This document shows positions 7,082 through 14,966 of a stretch of DNA of 44,938 nt, in pieces; the first letter of the stretch is position 1, and the number at the start of each line of letters is the position of its first letter. The stretch comes from a virus. The notes beneath the pieces are model-generated. The model was not told where the DNA came from. It searched no databases and saw only the letters and a list, made by a program, of their open reading frames with translations. The position numbers were made by a program, and so were the translations under genes. Location of the stretch: IMG/VR virus record IMGVR_UViG_3300032241_002276, positions 1-44,938 of that record, one strand, 5' to 3'.

Positions 7082-8278
7082 TCATGCTAAAAATGTTTCT
7101 AGATCTGATGATTTACTTTCAGAATCAATTGTGTGATTTCCATTATATTGGAATGTCATTGTTGAATCTATAAATTCTCTATTTCCCAATAAAGCTTCTC
7201 TTACTTCTGTAGCCATATCTGTAGCAGTTTGAACTGGAACATTTTGACAAATATGATTTACATTCTTCTTTGGATCCAAAAGCATAAAATCAGAAGGCAT
7301 ACCCATAATAGATAGAGCTTCACGATATGTAATATAACGATCTTCAATTGGATGCGTTAAAGAAGTTGGATAATGACCTACAAAAGCACCAATATAATTT
7401 TTTGGAATAATAGTACCGCGGCGCATGATACTCTTTCCATCTTTTAGCTTATTATACTTATATTCGCACTTAGCTACTTCTCTTTCATAGCCGTTTTCTT
7501 TCATCCACTTTCCAACTGTTAGATAATCATATCCTGCTTGTTCAATATAACTATTGACATCATTTGATCTTGCATTTTGAGCAGTAAAAGTTTCAGAGAA
7601 TTGTTGATGATTCATTCCACCATGCATAACCTCAAGAGCAAATCTATAATATGGATCATCTTTTGATGGTGTCTTAGTATTAATTGGTTCTTGCATACTA
7701 TTAGTTTTACCAGCATCAATAATTGTATCTTCAATAGTCTTATATGGTCTATTATACCAATTAAGAATGGGAGTTTTATTACCTTGCCAAAAGAAATAGA
7801 ATGATCTTTCACGAACTTGAGGTACTCCATGCAGAAGACTCTTTGTTCTGTAAACACTCATACTATAACCATTTTCCTTAGCAATAGTACGCATTTGACC
7901 ACGAACATTAGCACCAATCTTACCTGCAAATCCTGGAGCATTTTCACCCCAGAATACTTGTGGCTTAGATTCTCCAAGAATATACTTTGTAGTTTCGATC
8001 ATCCACTTATTATTTTCATTATGATCGCCATATCCATGACTTAGCATTGATAGACCAGCACATGGACATACTGATGAAACTATATCTACTTTTTCTGATG
8101 GAGTTTCATTCTTATCTAATACATAATATGGAACTTCATTATCATAATAATTTAAAATATGCTGATCATTGCTGTAAAAAGGAGTATAAGACATAAAGTA
8201 ATCTGGGCGAGTACCAAATGCATTTTGCATACCAATAGTCTCTCCACCAATTAGTGGAATAATGGATGCATGCTTCAT
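7082..8278 (-). CDS. C5-cytosine DNA methyltransferase family protein
   Basis: The 398-residue protein keeps the C5-methyltransferase motif order. Motif IV is CPCAGLS with the catalytic Cys at about 73, motif VI is GENAPG near 111, motif VIII is GVPQVRER at 151-158, and the C-terminal motif IX/X region is REALSIMGMPSDF and then QNVPVQTATDMATEV. Motif I is weak, with IIPLIGGETIGMQNAF replacing the usual FxGxGG. It would transfer methyl groups from AdoMet to cytosine C5. The same operon encodes dCMP hydroxymethylase, so phage cytosines may already be blocked at C5. The real substrate may be host DNA or unmodified cytosines. Confidence 0.85.
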   Translation of the reverse strand: MKHASIIPLIGGETIGMQNAFGTRPDYFMSYTPFYSNDQHILNYYDNEVPYYVLDKNETPSEKVDIVSSVCPCAGLSMLSHGYGDHNENNKWMIETTKYILGESKPQVFWGENAPGFAGKIGANVRGQMRTIAKENGYSMSVYRTKSLLHGVPQVRERSFYFFWQGNKTPILNWYNRPYKTIEDTIIDAGKTNSMQEPINTKTPSKDDPYYRFALEVMHGGMNHQQFSETFTAQNARSNDVNSYIEQAGYDYLTVGKWMKENGYEREVAKCEYKYNKLKDGKSIMRRGTIIPKNYIGAFVGHYPTSLTHPIEDRYITYREALSIMGMPSDFMLLDPKKNVNHICQNVPVQTATDMATEVREALLGNREFIDSTMTFQYNGNHTIDSESKSSDLETFLA

Positions 8279-9366
8279 GATTCTAAAATCTTTCTCAATT
8301 CTTGTTGTTGTACTGATTTATTGAGAGGATGATTATCATAGAGACATTCTTTCTGTCTCTTAGCTAAATTCGTTAACTGAGTTATATCCATTGCTTCAAT
8401 ATCAGTTATATTTAGCCCAACAAATTCTGAGCCATATACTTTACCTTCAGCATCTTCACAGAATAGAATTGACTCAGCATCTACAACTTGCTGTACACGT
8501 GATCTCCACCAACCAGATCCGGCATGATAATATGCTGGCATTAAACAACCCCAGTTCTTATTATAAACCTTACACATTTCTGGTTCTGTAACTCGTTCCG
8601 ACTTAAACTTACCGCGACGAGAACCATATGATTCTACGGGCCATGTAAGATTTTTTTGGGCTAGCCATTTAGCAGTTTTATTTTGAATTAAAGAAGAGAA
8701 TATCCATGCATGATTTTTATCTCTTGGTTCGACAACGTCAATACCAAAGAATGCGGTAATATCGTTTTCTTCACCATAATTATTTTCTGGACGACGATTT
8801 AAGTTATAAGGATTTGGATTATATCCAAATACTAGTTCTGGTTTCCAATTAATATTTAACTTAGATAAATCACCACCAGCAAATGAACATACTAGAAGTC
8901 TATTACTTCGAGACATAATAATATCACAAGCTTCAATATAATCTTGCTTATGAGCTTTAATTGTATCTACGTCAGAATTACCATAATATAATTCTAGTAG
9001 ATATGGCCGAAAAGGATCTTGTTTTCCAGTAATTAGATTATCTTTATATGGCTGATAACTATTAATAACCTGATCTACTTGCCAATCATCAAAAGCAAGA
9101 ATAGCATTTGGTCTAGCTTTAACCGCATATAGACCATCATATAGATGCTGGCAGAATGATTGGATGCTATGCATATAGATGATGACTTCATCATAATGCG
9201 ATAGATCTTCGCCAATTGTAACTGGTCTTTGTTCTACTTCCCAACCAATATCTTCTAAACAACGAATTAGAGAATAGTGCGAATTGAGAATCTTAAGTTC
9301 TTTTTTTAGAAAATAATCACGAACACACTGCTCACGATTCATTCCAGTAATTAAAATTTTAGGCAT
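8275..9366 (-). CDS. GT-B glycosyltransferase, candidate DNA hydroxymethylcytosine glycosyltransferase
   Basis: This 363-residue protein has no simple soluble-metabolism signature, but its layout recalls T4 beta-glucosyltransferase. An N-terminal lobe opens with PKILITGMNREQ. A central stretch (ITAFFGIDVVEPRDKN...SSLIQNKTAKWL) corresponds to the BGT region that opens its second lobe. The C-terminal donor-binding region is WWRSRVQQVVDAESILFCED, like the BGT ITLRVWETMASDAVMLID segment. The assignment is by eye and tentative. It overlaps the methyltransferase gene by 4 bases and sits two genes from dCMP deaminase and three from dCMP hydroxymethylase, so glycosylation of 5-hydroxymethylcytosine is the favoured role. 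Confidence 0.62.
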   Translation of the reverse strand: MPKILITGMNREQCVRDYFLKKELKILNSHYSLIRCLEDIGWEVEQRPVTIGEDLSHYDEVIIYMHSIQSFCQHLYDGLYAVKARPNAILAFDDWQVDQVINSYQPYKDNLITGKQDPFRPYLLELYYGNSDVDTIKAHKQDYIEACDIIMSRSNRLLVCSFAGGDLSKLNINWKPELVFGYNPNPYNLNRRPENNYGEENDITAFFGIDVVEPRDKNHAWIFSSLIQNKTAKWLAQKNLTWPVESYGSRRGKFKSERVTEPEMCKVYNKNWGCLMPAYYHAGSGWWRSRVQQVVDAESILFCEDAEGKVYGSEFVGLNITDIEAMDITQLTNLAKRQKECLYDNHPLNKSVQQQELRKILES

Positions 9367-9727
9367 TTAAATAATTCCTGCACATAATAAGCTGTTGTTT
9401 TTCAAAATCAAGATCATTTAATTGTCTGTTTCTATAAGACGGGTGCGGAAGTTTGAAATGATCTACTTCAAGATATTTGGCCAAATAATTTGAAACTAAT
9501 CCACCTAAAGCTATAACTTTTTTATATTCGAATAATTGATTATATAAAAAATTTTTATCAATGGTCTTTACATCAAAGTTCCATTTAGAATCGGCCGATA
9601 AGTTTGTAAATGATACGTAATCAAGATCTAATTCATCTAACCAATTATATAATCTAGATAGAGCGTTCTTCTTTGAATTTCTCTCGCGAGCTGGATTCAT
9701 ACCCACGATGATTACAGCAACTTCCAT
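9359..9727 (-). CDS. Uracil-DNA-glycosylase-superfamily-like small protein
   Basis: The 122 residues carry the spaced motifs of the UDG superfamily: VIIVGMNPAR at 5-14 (motif 1 position), VIALGG near 71-76 (the LG turn before the helix) and LPHPSYRN at 93-100 (the HPS loop that inserts into DNA). It is shorter than typical glycosylases (~160-220 residues), so it may be a minimal or derived member. It lies between a candidate DNA glycosyltransferase and dCMP deaminase, overlapping both. A role in recognising a modified or deaminated base, or in making a hypermodified base, would fit; neither is shown. Confidence 0.55.
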   Translation of the reverse strand: MEVAVIIVGMNPARERNSKKNALSRLYNWLDELDLDYVSFTNLSADSKWNFDVKTIDKNFLYNQLFEYKKVIALGGLVSNYLAKYLEVDHFKLPHPSYRNRQLNDLDFEKQQLIMCRNYLNA

Positions 9728-10146
9728 TCTAATCCAACCTCATCAAACATCTTTTTGCTTAGTTCCCAAGACTTTATCCATTTTTCGGTAATAGTCTGGC
9801 TAGACATTACAACTTTTTTAATACCAACCTGAATAACGCCACGTGCACAATCAGAACAAATGGGAAGACCATAAACATATAAAGTAGACCCATTAAGAGA
9901 AACACCGTTATGTGTGGCATTATATATAGCGTTCATTTCTGCGTGCACGGTAAGAGCATATTTTTGTTCACGATCGATAAGTCTATCATGACTATCTTCA
10001 ATTCCTCTTGGAAATCCATTATATCCAAGAGATAAAATCTGGCCAAAATTGCCTACTATTACTGCACCAACTTTTGTTGATGGATCCTTAGACCAAGTAG
10101 AGATATGTTTAGCCAGATCTATATAGCGTTGATCCCAATTGGTCAT
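9712..10146 (-). CDS. cd: Deoxycytidylate deaminase
   Basis: A 144-residue zinc deaminase. HAE (68-70) and PICSDC (95-100) supply the His/Cys zinc ligands and catalytic Glu, and the N-terminus DQRYIDLAKHISTWSKDPSTKVGAVI is typical of T4 Cd. It converts dCMP to dUMP, feeding dTMP synthesis. It overlaps the downstream UDG-like gene and shares a 4-base overlap with dCMP hydroxymethylase upstream, so dCMP is partitioned between deamination and hydroxymethylation within one transcript. Confidence 0.95.
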   Translation of the reverse strand: MTNWDQRYIDLAKHISTWSKDPSTKVGAVIVGNFGQILSLGYNGFPRGIEDSHDRLIDREQKYALTVHAEMNAIYNATHNGVSLNGSTLYVYGLPICSDCARGVIQVGIKKVVMSSQTITEKWIKSWELSKKMFDEVGLEWKLL

Positions 10147-10793
10147 TTTACTAAATCAAAGTGTCTAGAATAAATGTGAAGCGAACCAACATTCCAATAA
10201 ATGTTACCAAGCATTACGCCAAGTTCATGAGCAAGTTCAACTTGAACGTATTCTTGCCAAGCATAATCATTACGATACCCATAGACTACATCATTACTTC
10301 GCATTTGAACTACTACATCTAGGGCCCCATCACGAATTAGATATTGCACAGCATTTGTACACATAAAGTCAGAACGATTATTAAAGTTATAATCTTTCCA
10401 CATTCTTGGGCGTGTATAAATCATAGTAGCTCTACGAGAATTTGGATTTTGCATCAATTCATTACAAACATTTTTATATTGTGAATGATTATCAGCAGAC
10501 CAGATACACCAGCCATAGTTTGAATTAATCATACCAGTATGATCTGCCACTTGCTTCCAAATAGAAGGTGGTCCACCAGGAATATCATAAACATTTAAGG
10601 ACTGAGACTTATACCAATCCAATTCACGCTGAACATAATTTTCATTTATTTCGCCAAAAATGGTAGGTTTGTCAGCAATAAAACTAGCTCCAACTAATTC
10701 AATAGTTTTTACACCAGTCTTATCAGTAACAAACCTTTCATTCTTTAGAGCATCAATGAAATACTCACGAATATTATTAACGCGAAAATGCAC
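10143..10793 (-). CDS. 42: dCMP hydroxymethylase (gp42)
   Basis: The 216-residue protein resembles thymidylate synthase but matches T4 gp42 more closely: DKTGVKTIELVGASF (24-38), YVQRELDWYKSQSL, SNYGWCIWS and SDFMCTNAVQYLIRD. The catalytic Cys is at 145. Asp176, 31 residues later in the RND motif, stands where thymidylate synthases have Asn, the change that switches the enzyme from dUMP to dCMP. It makes 5-hydroxymethyl-dCMP with methylene-tetrahydrofolate. The C-terminus is about 30 residues shorter than in T4 and ends shortly after SLHIYSRHF. This implies a 5hmC-containing genome or a derivative of it. Confidence 0.9.
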   Translation of the reverse strand: MHFRVNNIREYFIDALKNERFVTDKTGVKTIELVGASFIADKPTIFGEINENYVQRELDWYKSQSLNVYDIPGGPPSIWKQVADHTGMINSNYGWCIWSADNHSQYKNVCNELMQNPNSRRATMIYTRPRMWKDYNFNNRSDFMCTNAVQYLIRDGALDVVVQMRSNDVVYGYRNDYAWQEYVQVELAHELGVMLGNIYWNVGSLHIYSRHFDLVK

Positions 10794-10794
10794 T

Positions 10795-11271
10795 TTACTT
10801 TACCTTAGTAGCTACTTCAGTTCTAACAGTTACATTATCTGGATCTAGTTCAGAAGCTAGACAAGTTAGTGTAATCTTATCAGAAGTAGAATATGTTAAA
10901 TTACTAAATGTAATTGTTGGCTTTACTGAAAAAATCCTAGTACTCTTTGGTTCATTAAACATATCGCGATTTGGATCTTGACCTTCCATCTTACCACGTA
11001 AATATGATACCGCAAAGCTAGCATAGTTGATAAGATCCTTAAATGAATCTTCAATAGATTCATGATTAGGAGTATTACCAGATTCAATAAGAGATTGAAT
11101 GCGAATCATTTTACCATGAATAATATCGTAAATGGTATCAATACCACGACGATAATGCATAGCTTGCTTTACATTTGAATTAGGATTTTGGTAATCCTGA
11201 GACTTCTTTAATTGAAGTTCAATACATTCACGAAGTACTTTTACAGATTCACGTTCTTGATTTTCAGCCAT
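10795..11271 (-). CDS. Nmad1/DUF1599 nucleotide-modification-associated protein
   Basis: The core from ECIELQLKKSQDYQNP to GQDPNRDMFNEP matches the DUF1599 family, annotated as nucleotide modification associated domain 1. I start it at the ATG at 11269-11271 because GAGGAAG lies just before it; an upstream in-frame ATG would add eight residues. The product is then 158 residues, with an additional beta-like C-terminal tail of about 50 residues. The family is found next to base-modification genes in phages; its biochemical activity is not established to my knowledge. It lies 1 base upstream of the dCMP hydroxymethylase gene, which supports a link to modified nucleotides. Confidence 0.72.
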   Translation of the reverse strand: MAENQERESVKVLRECIELQLKKSQDYQNPNSNVKQAMHYRRGIDTIYDIIHGKMIRIQSLIESGNTPNHESIEDSFKDLINYASFAVSYLRGKMEGQDPNRDMFNEPKSTRIFSVKPTITFSNLTYSTSDKITLTCLASELDPDNVTVRTEVATKVK

Positions 11272-11836
11272 ATACTTCCTCACATTTTGTTTCATATTTT
11301 ATACAATATCCGCGTCTAATTGCGGCAACATCATTATATTCTAATATATCATAGCTTCTATTTTTTGTACATAGCTCAAATGTTTTAGCATCAATTATTC
11401 TAGTAAAAAATACTGAAAAATGATTAATATTATCTTTTTGCTTAGCAGATATGATGAAATCAATATCTTTAGCATGTTTAAATTTAGTTTTAACAGATAA
11501 TTTATGAAATGTTAATTCATCATTGTATTCTTGACTAATACAATCAAATTTAATTGATGTTTTTGGATCTATATTATCCCAAATGTATGAATCAGGATCT
11601 TTTTTATCAAACGGTTTTGGATTTCTAGGAAATCCTGTTCGTTGAAATAAAGCTATTTCAATAACCATTTTACATGTATTTTGATATACCGTATCATATG
11701 ATCTGCCTCTACTATTTCTTTTTGGATCAGAATATATGTCTTTAGCAGTATCAGTCAAATATTTCAATAATTCTGGAGTTTTTTTGACAATCACTGGATC
11801 ATCTTTTAAAATAAGATTCGCATAATATTGAATCAT
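11264..11836 (-). CDS. Unknown protein, possibly nuclease-like
   Basis: A 190-residue protein without a family I can name. The central part (IEIALFQRTGF ... SIKFDCIS ... LSVKTKFKHAKDIDFII) has an acidic residue followed by a beta strand ending in VKTK, loosely like the D-(E)xK arrangement of restriction-type nucleases, but this is weak. It overlaps the Nmad1-like gene by 8 bases and the GapR-like gene by one base. If it is a nuclease, cytosine-containing host DNA would be a logical substrate in a 5hmC phage. Confidence 0.65.
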   Translation of the reverse strand: MIQYYANLILKDDPVIVKKTPELLKYLTDTAKDIYSDPKRNSRGRSYDTVYQNTCKMVIEIALFQRTGFPRNPKPFDKKDPDSYIWDNIDPKTSIKFDCISQEYNDELTFHKLSVKTKFKHAKDIDFIISAKQKDNINHFSVFFTRIIDAKTFELCTKNRSYDILEYNDVAAIRRGYCIKYETKCEEVYG

Positions 11837-12078
11837 TAAATTATTTCACCAAGTGCTGATAGATAAGTTTCAATTAAAGCTTGTTCTTCTTGTCGAGCAG
11901 CTTTACTTTGCTTACGTAGACGAATGATCTTACGAATGATCTTATTATCAAAGCCAGTTTCTTTAGCTTCTGAGTAGATTTCCTTACGATCAGTCTTAAG
12001 TGCGTCCATATCTTCTTCAATTCGTTCAATACGATTGATGATAGCACGCAGTTCACCAGAGGATACAGTTTCAGTCAT
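11836..12078 (-). CDS. GapR/DUF2312 nucleoid-associated protein
   Basis: An 80-residue coiled-coil protein matching GapR: ELRAIINRIERIEEDMDALKTDRKEIYSEAKETGFD, then IIRLRKQ and RQEEQALIETYLSALG. GapR of Caulobacter and relatives binds AT-rich, overtwisted DNA ahead of replication and transcription forks. I use the ATG preceded by GAGGAAT; an upstream in-frame ATG would add five residues. The family is characteristic of Alphaproteobacteria and their phages, and this is the best host clue in the window. The phage copy may protect or organise AT-rich phage DNA. Confidence 0.9.
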   Translation of the reverse strand: MTETVSSGELRAIINRIERIEEDMDALKTDRKEIYSEAKETGFDNKIIRKIIRLRKQSKAARQEEQALIETYLSALGEII

Positions 12079-12082
12079 AATA

Positions 12083-12487
12083 TTATTCCTCAATTAGTGT
12101 CAATAGACCATGATTATGTTCATGCGAAGGGGCGCGCCAACCCTCTGGTTTTACTAGATCTGGAAGACCAAGAGGATTTGGTCGTTCCTTCTTAATTCCT
12201 ACTCTTTTGTTCATATTTGCATCATGAACTTCACTCCAAGCTCTATAAGCATTTACTTCAAAAGCATCAAGAGTACCAATTGCAACTACACAAAGATCAA
12301 TAAGTGCATCAACAATCTCTTCTGGATTATTCATATTTGCCTTAAGTTCATCGAGTTCTTCTTGTAGAAAGTCAACACGAAACTCTAGATACCTTTTTAG
12401 TTTTTCAGAATCAAATTTACGAACAGCATCGTTTACACCATACTTTGTATGCATATTTTCGATATCTGCTACCCAATCACCCATCAT
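12083..12487 (-). CDS. MazG-like all-alpha NTP pyrophosphohydrolase
   Basis: The 134-residue protein has the all-alpha NTP-PPase pattern. A first helix ends in EFRVDFLQEELDELKANM (the EExxE metal motif at about 42-46), and a second helix is EEIVDALIDLCVVAIGT (the ExxD motif). Such enzymes hydrolyse NTPs or dNTPs to the monophosphate plus pyrophosphate. In this gene cluster it could play the role of T4 dCTPase gp56, which removes dCTP from the pool, but the sequence is closer to MazG/PRA-PH relatives and the substrate is unknown. A Gly/Pro-rich C-terminal tail follows the helical domain. Confidence 0.78.
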   Translation of the reverse strand: MMGDWVADIENMHTKYGVNDAVRKFDSEKLKRYLEFRVDFLQEELDELKANMNNPEEIVDALIDLCVVAIGTLDAFEVNAYRAWSEVHDANMNKRVGIKKERPNPLGLPDLVKPEGWRAPSHEHNHGLLTLIEE

Positions 12488-12743
12488 TTTTCACCTTATA
12501 CTTAATTGATCTATATCTTGCAGTTTCTATATAACCACGAGTTGCTAATAGCTGAGCTCTGGCTTGGCCATCGTTATAGTCTGTGTATTTTCCTTCAGGA
12601 TGCCAAAACATCTTCTGAAATCTTTTACCTTTAAGTTTATATTCAAGAATCCATTGATTATCTACTCTGTGCATTCTTACTTCTGATATAGGAGTCTTAA
12701 TGACTTCCATACCAATATCTTTAATAGTTGTTGTTTTATCCAT
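12477..12743 (-). CDS. Hypothetical protein
   Basis: An 88-residue basic protein. It is rich in beta-prone segments (VDNQWILEYKLKGKRFQKMFW) and then a helix (GQARAQLLATRGYIETARY), with no family I recognise. It overlaps the MazG-like gene by 11 bases and the peptide deformylase gene by 8 bases, so it is translated as part of this tightly packed operon. No export signal. Confidence 0.6.
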   Translation of the reverse strand: MDKTTTIKDIGMEVIKTPISEVRMHRVDNQWILEYKLKGKRFQKMFWHPEGKYTDYNDGQARAQLLATRGYIETARYRSIKYKVKNDG

Positions 12744-13248
12744 TTCTTAATCTCTGTAATTTCTTCCATTGCCTTTCGGCCTTTTCTTTGTGAAGGAAGT
12801 TAGCAGAATCAATAAATGTATGTCCAAATTCTATATGGTCATACTCATGAAGAAAACATCTAGCGGTCATTCCTTCGAATCTATGTGTTTCAGCTTGGCC
12901 ATTTGGATAGTTGAAACGTACTTTAATCCAGATTGGTCTTTTTACTTTGACCAAAAGACCTGGATATGATAAGCAACCCTCTTCAAGGGTTACTAATTCA
13001 TCAGCTGCGGCAACAATCTTTGGGTTTACCACAACATATGTTGGTTCAGATTCCATTGCAAAAATCTTATATGGTTGACCCACTTGATTTGCTGCAAGTC
13101 CCAAGCCTTTACACTCACGCATCTTATTTACAAGAGCTTGAGAAAAATCAGAAAGATCAAATGGTGGATTTATAAAATCCCACTTCTTACATGGTTCATG
13201 TAATATAGGATCATTATAACTTACCAGAGATATATTGTCAACTGCCAT
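12736..13248 (-). CDS. def: Peptide deformylase
   Basis: All three deformylase motifs are present in the 170 residues: GLGLAANQVG (48-57), EGCLS (90-94) and HEYDH (134-138), which provide the Cys and two His metal ligands and the catalytic Glu. It removes the formyl group from nascent N-termini. The gene overlaps gp46 by one base. Phage deformylases are known from marine T4-like viruses, where they are thought to speed maturation of photosystem or phage proteins. Here it travels with the recombination nuclease genes. Confidence 0.95.
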   Translation of the reverse strand: MAVDNISLVSYNDPILHEPCKKWDFINPPFDLSDFSQALVNKMRECKGLGLAANQVGQPYKIFAMESEPTYVVVNPKIVAAADELVTLEEGCLSYPGLLVKVKRPIWIKVRFNYPNGQAETHRFEGMTARCFLHEYDHIEFGHTFIDSANFLHKEKAERQWKKLQRLRNG

Positions 13249-14966
13249 TATGCTGCATCCTTAATTCTAGAGAAGTTCTTTACCTTTTGAAATCTAATTA
13301 CATTTGAGAACTTATCTACCATTTGGTCTTTATGTGAGATTACAAACACATTTGAGTCATTTGTAACATTCATGATAATCTTCAATAGTTCATCCATACC
13401 AGTAGAGTCTAGAGAGCCGTCAAAAGTTTCATCTAATACAAGAAGATTAGATGAATTTGCATTACGTAACTTTGAAATAGATCTCCAAGCAAATAGAATA
13501 GCCAAATCAATTCTAGTCTTTTCACCCTCAGAAAATGAATCATATGAGAATTCATCACGATGTCGTGAACGAACTGTCTCATTAAAGTTTTCATCTAAAT
13601 CAAATGATACTGTCAATTCCATTGATGCCAAATATTTATTGATTAACTTATTCATAACTGGAATGTATTGTTTAATGATCTTTGATTTGATACCGCCATC
13701 CTTAAGAAGGACTGACACTACATCAATAATTGACTTTTGCTTAATAAAGATTTCATGTTGTTCTACATAATCCCGTAGTTCTTCTTTGAGTTCTTGAAGC
13801 TTTTCACGATCAATTTTATTTTCATTATGTTCTTCAGTTAAACGTAGATTTTCATTAATAATCTTTTTGCCGAAGTCCATAGCTGTAGCTATCTTAGTAT
13901 TCAAACTAATAATCTCTGAATTAATTTCAGCAATTTTCTTTGTAACATCTGTAATGTCATTTAAACGATTATTAATATTTGTAAACATATCTGAAATTTC
14001 ACTTAAATTGCTTTCAAATGTTTCAACTTGTTGATTCTTTTGTTTAATAGATTCGCATTTAAAGCTGTGCTCAATTCCTTGCTTACAAGTTGGGCAGTTG
14101 TCATTATTTTCATAGAAATCAATTTCAGTCTTAACTCTACTTAGCTTATTCTTAAATTGACTCTCAAGTGACTCAATTTCTTTTAGCTTCTTTTGAGCAC
14201 TGTCAGTGTCTTTAATAGATTCAAGTAAATCATTTACTTGCTCAGTCAAGTTATTGATTTTATTTCTATGGTTAAGAACTTCTTCATCTAAAATACTAAT
14301 CTTTTCTAGATTATTTTCAATTTGCTTCTTGTGATTATCAGAAATATTCTTAATATATTCTTTTTGAAGTTTAATCTTTTCTTGACAAATATCAGCCTTA
14401 TACTTGATATCTTTAATATTTTCTTTATTATCAGACACTTTTTCTTTTAATAGTGTATTCATTACAGAAAATATTTGCAAATCCAATAGATCTTCAATAA
14501 TCTCTCTACGCTGTCCGGTTGGTAACTGCATAAAAGGCACAAATGATCTAGAACCAAGTGTTACAATTTGTGTAAATGATTTATGATTTAGCTTTAAAAT
14601 ATTCTTTTCTAGATATTCTTGATAATCTCTAGATGCTGCATCTTGATTGATCATTATTCCATCTTGAATAATCTCAAAAATTCCAGGTTTCATACCACGA
14701 CGAATTAAAAACTTCTTTGATCCAATAGAGAATTCTAGTTCGACCAATAATTCCTTTTGATTAATAGAATTGATTAATTGTGGCTTATTAATCTTACGAA
14801 AAGCTTTACCGTATAAAGCAAATGAAATAGCTTCAATAAATGTAGACTTACCTGCACCGTTTTCGCCAACAATAAGTGTTGATGGCGATGCAGTTAGATT
14901 TACTTCTGTAAAAATATTACCAGTTGAAAGAAGATTCTTCCAACGTACTTTTTCAAAAATTATCAT
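13248..14966 (-). CDS. 46: Recombination endonuclease subunit gp46 (Rad50/SbcC-like)
   Basis: The 572-residue SMC-type ATPase has Walker A GENGAGKST near residues 34-42, long coiled coils, a zinc-hook CPTC around residue 285, the ABC signature FSEGEKTRID near 470-480 and Walker B LLVLDETFDG near 505. With gp47 it resects double-strand ends for recombination-dependent replication and degrades host DNA. It overlaps the gp47 gene by 4 bases. Confidence 0.96.
   Translation of the reverse strand: MIIFEKVRWKNLLSTGNIFTEVNLTASPSTLIVGENGAGKSTFIEAISFALYGKAFRKINKPQLINSINQKELLVELEFSIGSKKFLIRRGMKPGIFEIIQDGIMINQDAASRDYQEYLEKNILKLNHKSFTQIVTLGSRSFVPFMQLPTGQRREIIEDLLDLQIFSVMNTLLKEKVSDNKENIKDIKYKADICQEKIKLQKEYIKNISDNHKKQIENNLEKISILDEEVLNHRNKINNLTEQVNDLLESIKDTDSAQKKLKEIESLESQFKNKLSRVKTEIDFYENNDNCPTCKQGIEHSFKCESIKQKNQQVETFESNLSEISDMFTNINNRLNDITDVTKKIAEINSEIISLNTKIATAMDFGKKIINENLRLTEEHNENKIDREKLQELKEELRDYVEQHEIFIKQKSIIDVVSVLLKDGGIKSKIIKQYIPVMNKLINKYLASMELTVSFDLDENFNETVRSRHRDEFSYDSFSEGEKTRIDLAILFAWRSISKLRNANSSNLLVLDETFDGSLDSTGMDELLKIIMNVTNDSNVFVISHKDQMVDKFSNVIRFQKVKNFSRIKDAA

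Noticed and set aside
10143-10793. Thymidylate synthase
   Set aside because: Residue 176 is Asp rather than Asn, and sequence blocks match T4 gp42 much better.
13372-13770. Plus-strand frame inside gp46
   Set aside because: Opposite to a strongly supported gene; no start signals.
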